DNA from: Fistularia commersonii
Lineage: Eukaryota; Chordata; Actinopteri; Syngnathiformes; Fistulariidae
Reading direction: 5' to 3'
NCBI GenBank assembly: GCA_037954325.1
Contig: JBBMNZ010000015.1
Coordinates: 16,025,001 to 16,089,000 of the forward strand
Length of the DNA: 64,000 nucleotides
Shown: positions 32,461-42,215 of the stretch, piece by piece
Position numbering within the stretch: the first letter of the stretch is position 1
How the letters are laid out: each line of letters begins with the position of its first letter
Position numbers and translations under genes: made by a program
Notes under the pieces: model-generated
Database searches by the model: none
What the model was told of the DNA's origin: nothing
What the model saw: only the letters and a program-made list of their open reading frames with translations

Positions 32461-33764
32461 AACAGGTCAACAAGCTCCACCGTCCTTATTTTAGTGACCA
32501 AAGCAGCGCTCCGGGCGCCGACAGGAGAGGTGAAACCCGGCAAATGTGTTGACGTGTGACACAAGTGGACCTTTTGTTGTTATTCGGCAGGCAGGAAGCC
32601 GAGGTGCCGGAGGGGGGAACTTCACAAAGGACGCGGAACACAACAAAAGGTGGCAACGCTAAAAAAAAAAAAAAAAAAAAAAGAAACAAGTTTCAATCGT
32701 CCCCGTCAGCCATGTTTCTTCAAACAGAAGACCTTGCGTGTAGTTTTTGTATGTTTTCAAATGTAAACTGTGGAAATTCGTGATGGTAAAAGGGAGATGT
32801 TGCGACCAAGTTAATGGAGCAATAAAAGGGTCGGCTCTTCCTCTCTGCATACCGAAGCGTCCCCGGATAAGACACCGAACCTCCCGATCTCTTCCGATGA
32901 CCCGGTTAGCGCCACGCAAGGCGGCTACGCAGCTGTTTTTGTACCATCTGGCTTTCTCCGCCGCTGGATCAAAGTTCAGAACCAAGCCCGAGTCGCAGGA
33001 AATGCTCGGACGTGAGGATAAATACGTTTAACTCCGAGGGCAGAATGTCAAGTCGTCGGTTTCGGGAACAGAAGATGATGTCGGACGGCGCTAATGGCAG
33101 GTATTGTTTGCTTCGCCGGGCATCATCGGGTTCATTGTATATTTTTCCGGTCGAGCTGCTCCATGATGCCGTGATGGCCAGCTTGTTAATTTACAGTTCG
33201 AAGCCAAAGAAAACATCCAAAAAATGGGCAATTAACCGCCAGTGTTTTGTGTCTGGACAGGCGAAGCGAGGCGGCGCTGCCAACACCTCATTAGGAAGCA
33301 ACCGGCTGCGCCTCCTGCGCCGGGCTCTGTTTCGATAGTGAAAAAAAAAAAAAGAAGAAGAAAAAAAAGCCAGGCTGGGACAGAATCATGAACGGCAGAG
33401 TGCTATAACAACATTATCTTGGATTTCTGACAATAAGCTAATCCGTCTGATAACTGATAAAGCTGCCGGAAGGCGGGGGAGGGGGTTCCCGCTCGTGAAG
33501 GAGATAAGCCGGAGGTCACGGGGTCACCAGATACCCGAAGGAACGTGAAGAACTCACGTTGATTGGGTTTTCCCCGAGGCTTATTATTTATTTGACGCAA
33601 TCTACGAAACGCGAGACCGCGAAGATGGAAAGAAAGTCATTTTTAAGAAATACATTTCTTGAATCCAAAATCTGTGGCGACGCATGGATGCTGTATGCTA
33701 TGCTAGCTACGCAGCACTCAGTGATTGACAGGGGGTTCATGGCAACATGGCTGTCATCGGAGTA
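32461..33764. other. Non-coding spacer
   Basis: Unique sequence with A-runs (32660-32682, 33340-33367). Short frames open by chance. The stretch 33040-33290 is unique and CpG-containing but shows no motif cluster. Confidence 0.45.
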
Positions 33765-33765
33765 A

Positions 33766-33767
33766 GA

Positions 33768-33798
<31 letters not shown>

Positions 33799-34030
33799 CT
33801 TCTTCTTCTCCGTTGGCCTCTCCCTTTAGGGGTCACCAAAGCCAATCATCTAACCATCTCATCCGCATCCTCCTCGAGCTTCGCATCCCCTTTTTCCATA
33901 AACCTCCTCTCTGGCCTCCTGCCTGGCAGCATCCAGATCTTCACCATCCCTCCTCTGTCCATGCCCAAACCATCTCAGTCTGACTTTATCTCCAGAACAT
34001 CTAGCACACGCCGTCCATCTGCTGGACTCC
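33766..34030 (+). mobile_element. Interspersed repeat family X (copy 1) with (CTT)n
   Basis: Begins with a CTT array (33769-33809) and continues GGCCTCTCCCTTTAGGGGTC, CCAATCATCTAACC, CCATAAACCTCCTCTCTGGC, CTCCTGCCTGGCAGC and CTTTATCTCCAGAACATCTA. The same order recurs, inverted, at 40360-40590. This type of TTC-headed repeat is common in fish genomes. Its class is not evident from the sequence. Confidence 0.6.
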
Positions 34031-34839
34031 TTCCTGGTGCTACCTGTCCTCCTCCTGTCTTCTCGGTGTCTCCTCTCGCTCGTTCATCACCCCCGATTCT
34101 TCCCTCCACCTTTTTTCCGACCTCGTTTCTTCGCCTCTTCTTTACGCCGTGGACCGTCGACCCTCGTTACTTGAAAGTCCTCCACCTTCTTCATCTCCTC
34201 TCCGCTCGGCTCCCCCGCCGCGATCGCAGTCGGAACAATACGCCGAATTAGATTCGCTCCGAGAAACGTTTTTTTTTTTTTTTTTTTTCGCTTTTTGATT
34301 CTCCCCTCTCTCCGGCGGGAAGGAAGCCTTTTTTTTTTTTCCGGGACATCGTCTGTTTCTCTGCTTTGTTTTGATCGCAGCCGTTTGATCAGCGAAGAGG
34401 AGCCTCGCTCGAATCGCAGGCTGCGTTGGAAGTTCAACGGCGCTCAAAGGAAACCCGGACGTATCCAATGTAAACCGCGGTTCGTCAAACTCGCGTCTAA
34501 ATACTCACTGAAAATATTTCATCAGGAAAGTATAAACACATTTACCGGATTCCTATGAAGGCTTCTTTTAATCGTATTTTTCTTGAAATCTTGCATCTGC
34601 AGAGTCTTGTCCTCAAATTTATGAAACCGTGCTGCAGGAAGAGCCAGGTTTCTTGCGTCCAAATCGGGACGATAAACATACGACGCTATGCATATCGGGT
34701 ATTTTCGTCCTTTCGATTTCATTCAGAAAATGATCCAATGAGCTCGGGAAGCTGCTTGGTTATTTGGGTTTTACCGCCGCCCCTCCTCCAACGCCACTAT
34801 TTTAAAATGTGATTTTCTCCTAAAGAGAGAGACACACGC
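34031..34839. other. Non-coding spacer with T-runs
   Basis: T-runs at 34270-34288 and 34330-34340 in GC-moderate DNA; a T/A-rich block from 34500. No feature supported. Confidence 0.45.
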
Positions 34840-34960
34840 CGGTTTATCAGCCCGATGAACAATAAGCTCTCAGCGGCTGTGGCCTTTTGAGAGGTGAAAT
34901 TGGATCAATATCATGTCAGATTAAGAGACGTGAAGCCACCTGGGTCGGAGAGGCCACGAT
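34840..34960. promoter_or_regulatory. Candidate conserved non-coding element
   Basis: Short unique core with GAACAATAAGCTCTCAGCGG, TTTTGAGAGGTGAAATTGG and ATCAATATCATGTCAGATTA. SOX-like (GAACAATA) and homeodomain words are present. Confidence 0.35.
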
Positions 34961-35120
34961 TTCACGGACGTTTAAAGATTGGTTCGGAGACCAGATGAGT
35001 CAAACCGCTGGTTTGTGACGGGTTTCCACTCGAGTCCGTCACGTCGGAAACACTAAACACCGGAAAAGGGGACGTCCAGCCGTCCGTCTTGGACGTCAAC
35101 GAAGCGATATCACTTCAATC

Positions 35121-35151
35121 CGCCTGTCGATCACAGGGCCACATATAGACC
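35121..35151. repeat. SINE fragment
   Basis: CGCCTGTCGATCACAGGG followed by CCACATATAGAC matches the segment CACATATAGAGACAAACAA-type of the SINE found interrupted at 51.1-53.1 kb. Only about 30 bases remain. Confidence 0.4.
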
Positions 35152-35539
35152 TATTTACTATTTCATAAAGAGACATGTAACTGTTGTAAATTCCATGATG
35201 TGAAACGTAAATAAAGCTTGACACACAAGCTATAACTAGGAGCGGGCGATTGGGTTGATTCAACGCTTCGAGGTCCCGGAAGATCGTCCGATGCAACTAT
35301 TGACGCAACTATTCGACACGGAGTCGAACGTCATCGCCGCGAAATTCGGTTTCCAGGTAATTTAAAACACGACCGACAGCAAGTCTTCAAATTGGCCAAA
35401 CCGCTTGTGATGATGAGAAGAATAGATGCTATCCAAATTAATTCTTCCAGCTAAAGACGAGCGTTGGGCCGACGGAGAGTCGCTTTCCCCGGCTTTCGGT
35501 TGGATTGCTTTCGTGCCACTGAGTTTAGCGGCTTTATGA

Positions 35540-35840
35540 TGTTAATTTCCTTTTTGTTCAAGAACACACAGCGAGAGCTCAAACCAAAGCTCTAATTACA
35601 CGTCTAAATCGGCCGCCGTGTTTATTCATCCCTCAGAATTAGCGTCCGAGGCGAAGCCACGTGCTACGGCGACGCCTGCAGAGGAGTGCCGGTCTGTCCC
35701 GGTCCGCCGAGTCCTGCACCGAAACTTAATCCTTTAACTTACATTTCACCTTTGCCACAGCCTCCAGGACCGACGGAGCTTGCCGCCGCCGCCGCCGGCG
35801 CTTCTCCGACTCCTCGCAGCCCAATTAAAGTCGGCTCATA
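35540..35840. promoter_or_regulatory. Candidate conserved non-coding element
   Basis: Contains TTTATGATGTTAATTTCC, GAGAGCTCAAACCAAAGCTC with adjoining TAATTACACG, GTGTTTATTCATCC, and a GCC-repeat (35781-35799). Unique and frame-free. Evidence is textural only. Confidence 0.3.
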
Positions 35841-36579
35841 AATAACATAAACAATAACGTTCTCCCTTTAGGCACTGTAGTCATCGGGCTAAAGACGCCG
35901 GGGTCTCGGAGGCACGTGTTACCAGGTACACGAGTGCGAATAAAAACATGATAAATAATTGCAATTATCCCGGCGTACGTGCCGAGCATCTTTCCGAATC
36001 AGGAATGTAGAGTCTCAAATTGCAGAAAAAAAGAAAGAATAAAAATGGAACTCACATGCATGATGTAGCTAAATAACTAATAAACACATTAACCATCCAT
36101 CCTCGCTAGTGCCGGCTAAATATATTCTGCTCCCACCGCAGCTAATGAGTCGTCTGGGATCGGAGATCTCTGGAGCTCGAGTGGCTATTTTTTTTTTTTT
36201 TTTTTTTTTTTCTGTTTGTCTCCGCGTTCCCAGCGCCGACGCTCCCTCCCCGCCAAACGCGGCGTATATTGAAAGCTCGTGCTCTCAAAAGCCTCCCCGG
36301 ATAAATTAGCGGGGGCTTTGTGCCTACAGATTGCAGTTATTTTTAATTGCCTGTTGTTTTCCAGCAAAGATTATCGGGGACTTCTTCTGCAAAAAATAGA
36401 GACGGGGCCCCATGGGCTGTTGTGTGTGTGTGGGGGGGGGTCGGATCGCCCTAGCGTCCTTTTGACGGCGGCGAGCAGAGGGCGCCCGTGGCCGCCGAGC
36501 CGACCGTCGAACAACGGAGCCCCAGATGGATCGGCGGTGGCGGCGGCGGCGGCGGCGGCCCCGGGCCCTTCGCTCTCAC
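35841..36579. other. Non-coding spacer
   Basis: Includes a long T-run (36187-36211), a G-run (36433-36440) and a (GGC)n tract (36537-36558). No gene is supported. Confidence 0.45.
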
Positions 36580-36850
36580 ATCAGTAAACATGTTCACATC
36601 ATTCACTCCCGACTCATTAGATGCGGCCTCCCTTTTATGATTTTTCCTTGGCTGCTTAATTCCCGGCGCTGCTCGCTTTAAATGTGTGTGTGATTAAATT
36701 TTAATATACTGCCTCTGCTGTGACCTTGAGGCAGAGCCTGTCCCTCATCAGCTTTAAAACAGGAAATTAGCAAAACTGTATTGTTAATTATGGATCTTGA
36801 GTGAGTGGCAGGCGTTGTTGTGACGAGGCGATGGGACGTAAACACGGTTT
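36580..36850. promoter_or_regulatory. Candidate enhancer with NR5A/ERR-type site
   Basis: TGACCTTGA at 36721-36729 is the exact inverse of TCAAGGTCA, the extended monomer site of NR5A/ERR nuclear receptors. Around it are GCTTAATTCCCGG, GTGTGATTAAATTTTAATA, CATCAGCTTTAAAACAGGAA and TTGTTAATTATGG. One of the strongest enhancer-like blocks in the window. Confidence 0.4.
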
Positions 36851-37139
36851 TCGAGCTGGAGGCTACGTATAAACAAATTACGACCAGCCGCCGCGCCGGT
36901 CGACCGACGGCGAAACAACGAGCCGGCTAAAAGGGAGAATTCCTTCGTAGCGCGACGGATGTTGGCCGAGGACCATCTCCTGGAGAGACAAAAACCCGGC
37001 TGCGGATGAATCATCACAATTCAGCTGCGGTTGATAGCGTCTCCCTCGGGTTTCACAAAATTCAGTGGTCGGGTCTGTCGGTCGTCGCAAATACCTCCGG
37101 AATACTAACAGCCAGTTCATCGCAGTGAAAAATAGTACA

Positions 37140-37838
37140 GCTACTAGAAAATATGAGCCCAAAAATGCCTGAAAACTGGGATTTTAGAATTTTAGAAATA
37201 GATTTTAGCACTTTGGGGAAAACCTCAACCAATTCGTATCCTGCTGATTTCTGTTGATTTTTATTTTTGTCATTGCTATTGTCACTCTGTTTATGTTGTC
37301 ATTTAGTTTTGGTCGTCTATTTTTCACCCCGACCGTCTTTTTTCGTTTTCCATTCTGTCGTTATTGTCGTTGTTCTCTCTGCCGTCTACAGCGATCCCTC
37401 GCTATAACGCGGTTTACGTTTCACGGTTTCGCTACTTCACCGATTTGCATCGTTCTGCGTTCTGATTGGCTAAAAAGTCACTCCGCTTCAGTTTGATATG
37501 TACAAGTACGTAAAACAGCTTGCCAAATTTACATGACGTACGTGCAAATTCTCTTGCAATTTCAAGTTTCTCTAAAACCCATAATGTTGACAAAAAGCTC
37601 TGGACCGACAAAAGCACCTGTGTCAGGGCCCAAAAGGCAGCGGAAGATGCTATCTATCGCAGATAAAGTTAAACTTCTGGACATGCTAAGGGAAGCTAAA
37701 AGCTATGCGGCTGTGGGTCGGCATTACGGGATTAATGAATCTTCCGTTTGTCCATAAAGAAGTATTGTATAATAACTGTAAAAAAAAAAATAAAGGTTTC
37801 TACTTCACGGATTTTGCCTATCACGGGTTCAACAAGGG
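37140..37838 (+). mobile_element. Composite: LINE tail with Tigger insertion (copy 2)
   Basis: Shares with copy 1 (25919-26727) the 115-base lead (CCTGAAAACTGGGATTTTAG), the LINE family-B segment, and the Tigger inserted at the identical LINE position (CTGCCGTCTA|CAGCGATCCC). The right Tigger terminus and the LINE end are missing. Identity is high but with several short indels (for example near 37490 and 37563), so the copies have diverged for some time. The shared junction means that the unit was copied after the Tigger entered the LINE. Confidence 0.7.
37533..37757 (+). pseudogene. Tigger/pogo transposase N-terminal fragment (copy 2)
   Basis: The frame carries KRQRKMLSIADKVKLLDML and EAKSYAAVGRHYGINESS, five residues further than copy 1, before a stop. 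The extra ESS matches the end of the recognition helix region in Tigger proteins. Second helix-turn-helix and DDE domain are absent. The fragment starts within a non-homologous leader, so the annotated start is arbitrary. Confidence 0.75.
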
Positions 37839-38184
37839 TTTACTGTATCTGATACTGACATTGGAGGTAATCTGTACATTTCATATTTCACATTCTGATC
37901 ATAATCATAATATTAATAGAGATAAACAGCTCAGTCCCTTTTCTTTACCTTTACCACGTTGCTACTTTTGTTTTGTTTGTTTTTATCCTCTTGTTTCTTT
38001 TGAATCTGTGTATTTACAATGTGAACGTGAATCTGTGAAAAAGCACTGCACGGTGCCCTTGAGCGCTTTAATAGCAAGGCACTTTAAATAAAGTGTGCTA
38101 CTGTTATTGCTATAAATTAAAGATAAATAATAAGCTTTATATATGAATGAAGGTAAATGTTTAATTGGATTGCTTTATTTTTAC

Positions 38185-38512
38185 ATGTATCATGCCCTAT
38201 CTCTGTTGTCTATTCTATCATTGGTGGTCTCTTGGTGGCATCCTGCTTATTTTTATTTATTTTTGCCATTGCTATTGTTGCTCTGTTTATGGTGTCGTTT
38301 TGGTTGTCTATTTTCACCCTTAATGTCTTTTTTTTCTCCCCATTCTGTCGTCCATTCTTATCCTTGATATTGTTGTCTCTGCTGTCTAATTATATTTTGC
38401 TACCTTCTAATTGTCTATTTATATGTCTATTCATATTTATTGATTCTATAACTGTTACGCTGCGGTGGCAAAAGAATATCACCTATGGAGATCAATACAA
38501 CAATAAGAAATA
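38185..38512 (+). mobile_element. LINE 3' tail (family B)
   Basis: Reads CATGCCCTATCTCTGTTGTC, then CATCCTGCTTATTTTTATTT, GCCATTGCTATTGTTGCTCT, TCATATTTATTGATTCTATA and CACCTATGGAGATCAATACA. The longest uninterrupted plus-strand copy. The tail ends in AATAAGAAATAA rather than TTATC repeats, and TA-rich DNA follows to 38640. Confidence 0.65.
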
Positions 38513-40069
38513 ATAGTAGGAAATTGTATAAACAGCAAAAATATATATATTATATTTATATTTTATTATATATTATATTTTATTTATTTATATGATATTT
38601 ATAATATTTTAAAAACATTTTAAGAGTAAGTGTTTTTTCTCTATTTATTCATCATAACACAAGTTTATCTTATCTTAACTTCTGACGCGTGCAGATGGAA
38701 AACGGCGGGTTTGGTTTCGTTCCGAGCTGAAGCCGTTTCGATTACGTAAGATTTTTTTAACACCGAATGAGTGTCAATTTGCTTAAACTTTTCACGGTTT
38801 TACGGAAGAATCCAAACTCGGTCCGATCCCGATTATAATCAATCCCGACGATCAACCGATGTCACGGCCTCGGCGTAATCAAATAATATCTAATCGTGTC
38901 TTCCCGATCGCCCGCGGAGAACGGATCCTTATCGGTCGATACGTGGTGTCGATATATCAGCCAGAGAAGCCAATGTTAATTGAAAAACCGGTGCACGGAT
39001 TTATTGGTCGGGCTGAGGGAGAAAGAAAGGGGGTGTTCATGCGCACTCACACTCCGAAGGTGCACAAAGCGCCAACAATCTATTGATCAGCGAGGAATCT
39101 CCTTAATTAGGCCTGAACTGAGGAGGGGAGGAAGGGAGGCGGCAGGAGGCAAAACAAAGGAGGAAGTGGCTCGGTGAGACACTTTGACTTGTTGCTCCGC
39201 GACGGCTCCGTGCCGAAGCGCCGATAAAGGCGGGGCGTTCGGAGCGAAACGGCGAAACCCGGGGATGGAGGTTTGACGTCTGACGAGGGGAAATTCATTG
39301 TTCTAGTTTGAGGATGCGGCGGGAAACCCGAGCGCGACTCGCCTCCAATCAACCTTCCGGCGTCTCCGTTCTCCGGGGATTCAATTAAAAGACACAATTA
39401 TCATTTTCACACACCCTTCCCCCCTCCCCCCCGTCTCTTTCTTGTTTTCCCCGCCGCAACTGCACCGCTGCCAATTATCGAACGACCGTAGCTGCGAGGT
39501 GACGCGGGGTTACGGCTGCCACCGCCGGAACAAACATAATATTTGCAAAGGGATGGATGCTTTTATCCAAAGTGCCGCGCTAGAGTGCGGCGGCTCGCCG
39601 GGCGCGGAGACGAGATCGCCCGCGGTTGTTAAGAGCGATACATTATCGCTGAAAAATAAAATGAAACAAAAATTCAGCACTCAGGCATCGGGTCCTCTCC
39701 GACGATTCGTAAATACAGACGCGCGTTATGACTACTTGACACAATTTGTGATATACCATGTTATCTTATCCGTGTAAATATGATTTACGCGAGCTATTAC
39801 AACACATAAAGCACGACAGAGTAACGCCTTTGACACTGACAGATCTAGTTTATGTTTATACGGTGAACCGCCTTCTCGCCGCGGAGGATTTGGCTCGAAC
39901 GGCAAAAGGCTGCATCGTCGCGTCTCTTTATAAACGTGGAATGGTGTGAAACACGTTATCGTGAAAGAGCTTAGTATCATATCTGCATGTGTCCGGAAAG
40001 CCGGGATTATATGCTAAGCAACTTCCTAATATATCGCTTTTTTTTTTTTTTTTTTTTTATTTAGAAGTA
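38513..40069. other. Non-coding spacer
   Basis: TA-rich to 38640, then unique DNA. The segment 38940-39130 (CCAATGTTAATTGAAAAACC, ATCTATTGATCAGCGAGG, CTTAATTAGGCCTGAACTGA) is enhancer-like but weak. A T-run lies at 40039-40058. Confidence 0.4.
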
Positions 40070-40265
40070 AAGGTTGGGATTTTCAACCCGTTTTATTACC
40101 GTCAGTTTGCATGGCAGGGAATCCCAGGATGCCGCGTTACAACAGCCGCCCTCCATCAGCACGATAGCAGAGGGAAAGGAATTTGATCTATTAATATTAA
40201 TACACATGTCAAGGATGTGTCACCCATGTGGGTTCTCGCTAAACAACCCCCTCCTCGCCGGTCTG
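40070..40265. promoter_or_regulatory. Candidate conserved non-coding element
   Basis: Contains CGTTTTATTACCGTCAG, TTTGCATGGCAGGGAATCCC, a self-complementary TATTAATATTAATA (40189-40202) and ACATGTCAAGGATGTGTCAC. Unique, with homeodomain, octamer-like and E-box words. Confidence 0.4.
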
Positions 40266-40359
40266 TGATTCACGGGAAAGGACGCGTCTACCGTCCGCTG
40301 GACGACGACGACCAGGGAATAAAAACTAAAACTCCATTATCCTGGATTGTTAAAGGTCA

Positions 40360-40590
40360 CGTAGGAAAGATGTTCTGGAGATGAAGTCGGAGAGACGCCG
40401 GCGTGGAAGGATGCTGAGGTTGGAGCTGCCAGGCTGGAGGCCTGGATGAGGAGATTGATGGACGGAGGGAAAGAGGACGGGGTTGATGGTGAGAGAGAAG
40501 AAGACCCAGCGGAGGGGGTTGGATGGAGGCAGATGATTGGCCGCGGCGAGCGGCAGAAAGGAAAAGAAGAAGAAGAAGAAAAGATGACTC
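40360..40590 (-). mobile_element. Interspersed repeat family X (copy 2)
   Basis: On the minus strand it runs from a (TTC)n head at about 40584 through GCCAATCATCTGCCTCCATC and GCCTGGCAGCTCCAACCTC to CTTCATCTCCAGAACATC, in the same order as the 33.8-kb copy. Open frames on the minus strand across it are low-complexity Ser/Pro-rich and not genes. Confidence 0.6.
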
Positions 40591-40639
40591 TTGCATGAAA
40601 CCATTCGTAACCTTTTCTTTCTTGCAACGGCAGGTTGAG

Positions 40640-41100
40640 TTTTTAAGATAAGAGATAATTATTGATCCGTATAGGGGAAATAATTATGTCACAACAGCTC
40701 AACAGTTATAGTGTCAATAAATTACAATTGGAAGATAGAAAAAGATATCCACGAATAAATAGAGAGTTGAGAAAAAAACAAGATCAGGATAAGAATGGAC
40801 ATGAGAGTAGAAAAAAAAAGACAGTAAGGGTGAAAAATAAACGACCAAAACTAAATAGTGACGAGAGCAATGACAAAAATAAAACAAATAAACAGAAATA
40901 AGCAGCATGCCGATGGGCTGAGGTTTTCTCCAAAGTGCTAGCTTTGTGCTAGCTTTCTAAGATAGACAACCAAAGCGACAACAACAAGGATAGGAAGATA
41001 AACAGAGTGATAAAAATAAACAAAAATAAGGGACTGAGACCGACAAGGATAAAATAGAGAACAGAGTTCGGGCAAGACACGTGTGAATGGGTGAGCTAGT
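40640..41100 (-). mobile_element. LINE 3' tail (family B), minus strand
   Basis: On the plus strand it opens with AAGATAAGAGATAATTATTG (the tail) and proceeds through GGGGAAATAATTATGTCACA, GTCAATAAATTACAA and GATATCCACGAATAAATAGA to GACACGTGTGAATGGGTGAG at about 41076-41095, mirroring the plus-strand copies. It retains more 5' sequence than most copies. Confidence 0.6.
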
Positions 41101-41559
41101 TAGGTTTTTGTTATGATATATAAAACCTGGTGCAGAGGTCATTTGCATCTCTATTCGGAAACACCGTTTTCACACTTACTGAGACCAGAGTAGGCCAAAA
41201 TAAATAAATGTTCCGCGTGTGCAGCAAGAATTTCTTAAAATGGTTTATCCATTCAGAAAAAAAAAAAAAGTGTGGAATTCCGGATTTTTAATTAGAAGAA
41301 AAAGTTCTCTGAGGAAATTGAATTTCTCTGTTCTCTGGGTGAAAATACAAGACGAGCCACGCCGATTATATCGATCGCCTATAGATTCCGAGCATGAGAA
41401 AAAAGGTCCAAATTGCCGCGGATCCGAACAAATCATCGATTTATTTTTTGTTTACACCAGAGCTCCCGCTTGAATCGCACTTTGTCAGGCTTTGTTTTTA
41501 AGCCGGGAGGGGATCGACTTGCAGCGAGGAGTCGGTGCAAACGCAGACGGCGGGTTGAG

Positions 41560-41860
41560 TAAATGAACGGTCACCAGATAGCGCATTCCCCCATCAAAGC
41601 TCACACACACTTTTATGCACTGATGTTGCAGCGGCTCGGCTATTACGCCCTTATATCCACCTTTCTGGAACCGGAGGAACCGGCCTCTTATCAGCGATGC
41701 TTCCCTGACGGGCGACCCGGAGGAGCTGCGCTGATAAATCAGCAAACAGACACTATTTGTCGACGTGGAGGGCGGGCTTGCTAGTTATCTTCCAGCTAGA
41801 TAACCTGCATTCAACCCTCATCTCAGCAAACACTGACCTTGAACAAGTCGCCGCCTCCGA
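41560..41860. promoter_or_regulatory. Candidate enhancer with palindromic GATA pair
   Basis: GTTATCT (41784-41790) and AGATAAC (41798-41804) form an exact 7-bp inverted pair of GATA sites, spaced by 7. Upstream GCTGATAAATCAGC (about 41730-41743) is another palindrome with a GATA word and MARE-like half-sites. CTTATCAGCG (about 41688) and TGACCTTGA (41834-41842) add further GATA and nuclear-receptor sites. No coding potential. Confidence 0.4.
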
Positions 41861-42077
41861 TCCGGCGCCCGTTCTGCTCCGTCCCACAGAGTCGCCGTCG
41901 TGTTGATTACGCTGTTTTATGCCGCCGTATTTCTCGGCGTTTCGGCGGCTCAGCAGAATGTGGGAGATCACCGGAGTCAAGGAGATGACCAGCCGGTTTA
42001 AATGAAAATGAATGGAGTCGTTTCGGTCGCTGATGCGGTTTAATAGACTCCCGGGCCTTCGTTGTAAATGTTTCCTG
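41861..42077. other. Non-coding spacer
   Basis: Unique sequence between the GATA-rich block and a SINE; nothing notable. Confidence 0.4.
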
Positions 42078-42215
42078 TCACGGGGTTAGCGCTTCGCGGC
42101 AAGAAGGTTCCCCGGTTGGACATTTTTACGTGGAGTTTGCGTGTTCTCCCCCGTTCCTGCGTGGGGTTCGTCGGGGTTCCCCAAAGTCCAAAACCACACA
42201 GAAGCTTACTTGAAG
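42078..42215 (+). mobile_element. SINE fragment (tRNA-derived type, plus strand)
   Basis: GGTTAGCGCTTCGCGGCAAG, AAGGTTCCCCGGTTGG, GTGGAGTTTGCGTGTTCTCC and CCAAAGTCCAAAACCAC follow the order of the fish SINE whose body reads GTGGAGTTTGCATGTTCTCC. The middle has decayed. A second copy, inverted, lies at 51.1-53.1 kb. Confidence 0.6.
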
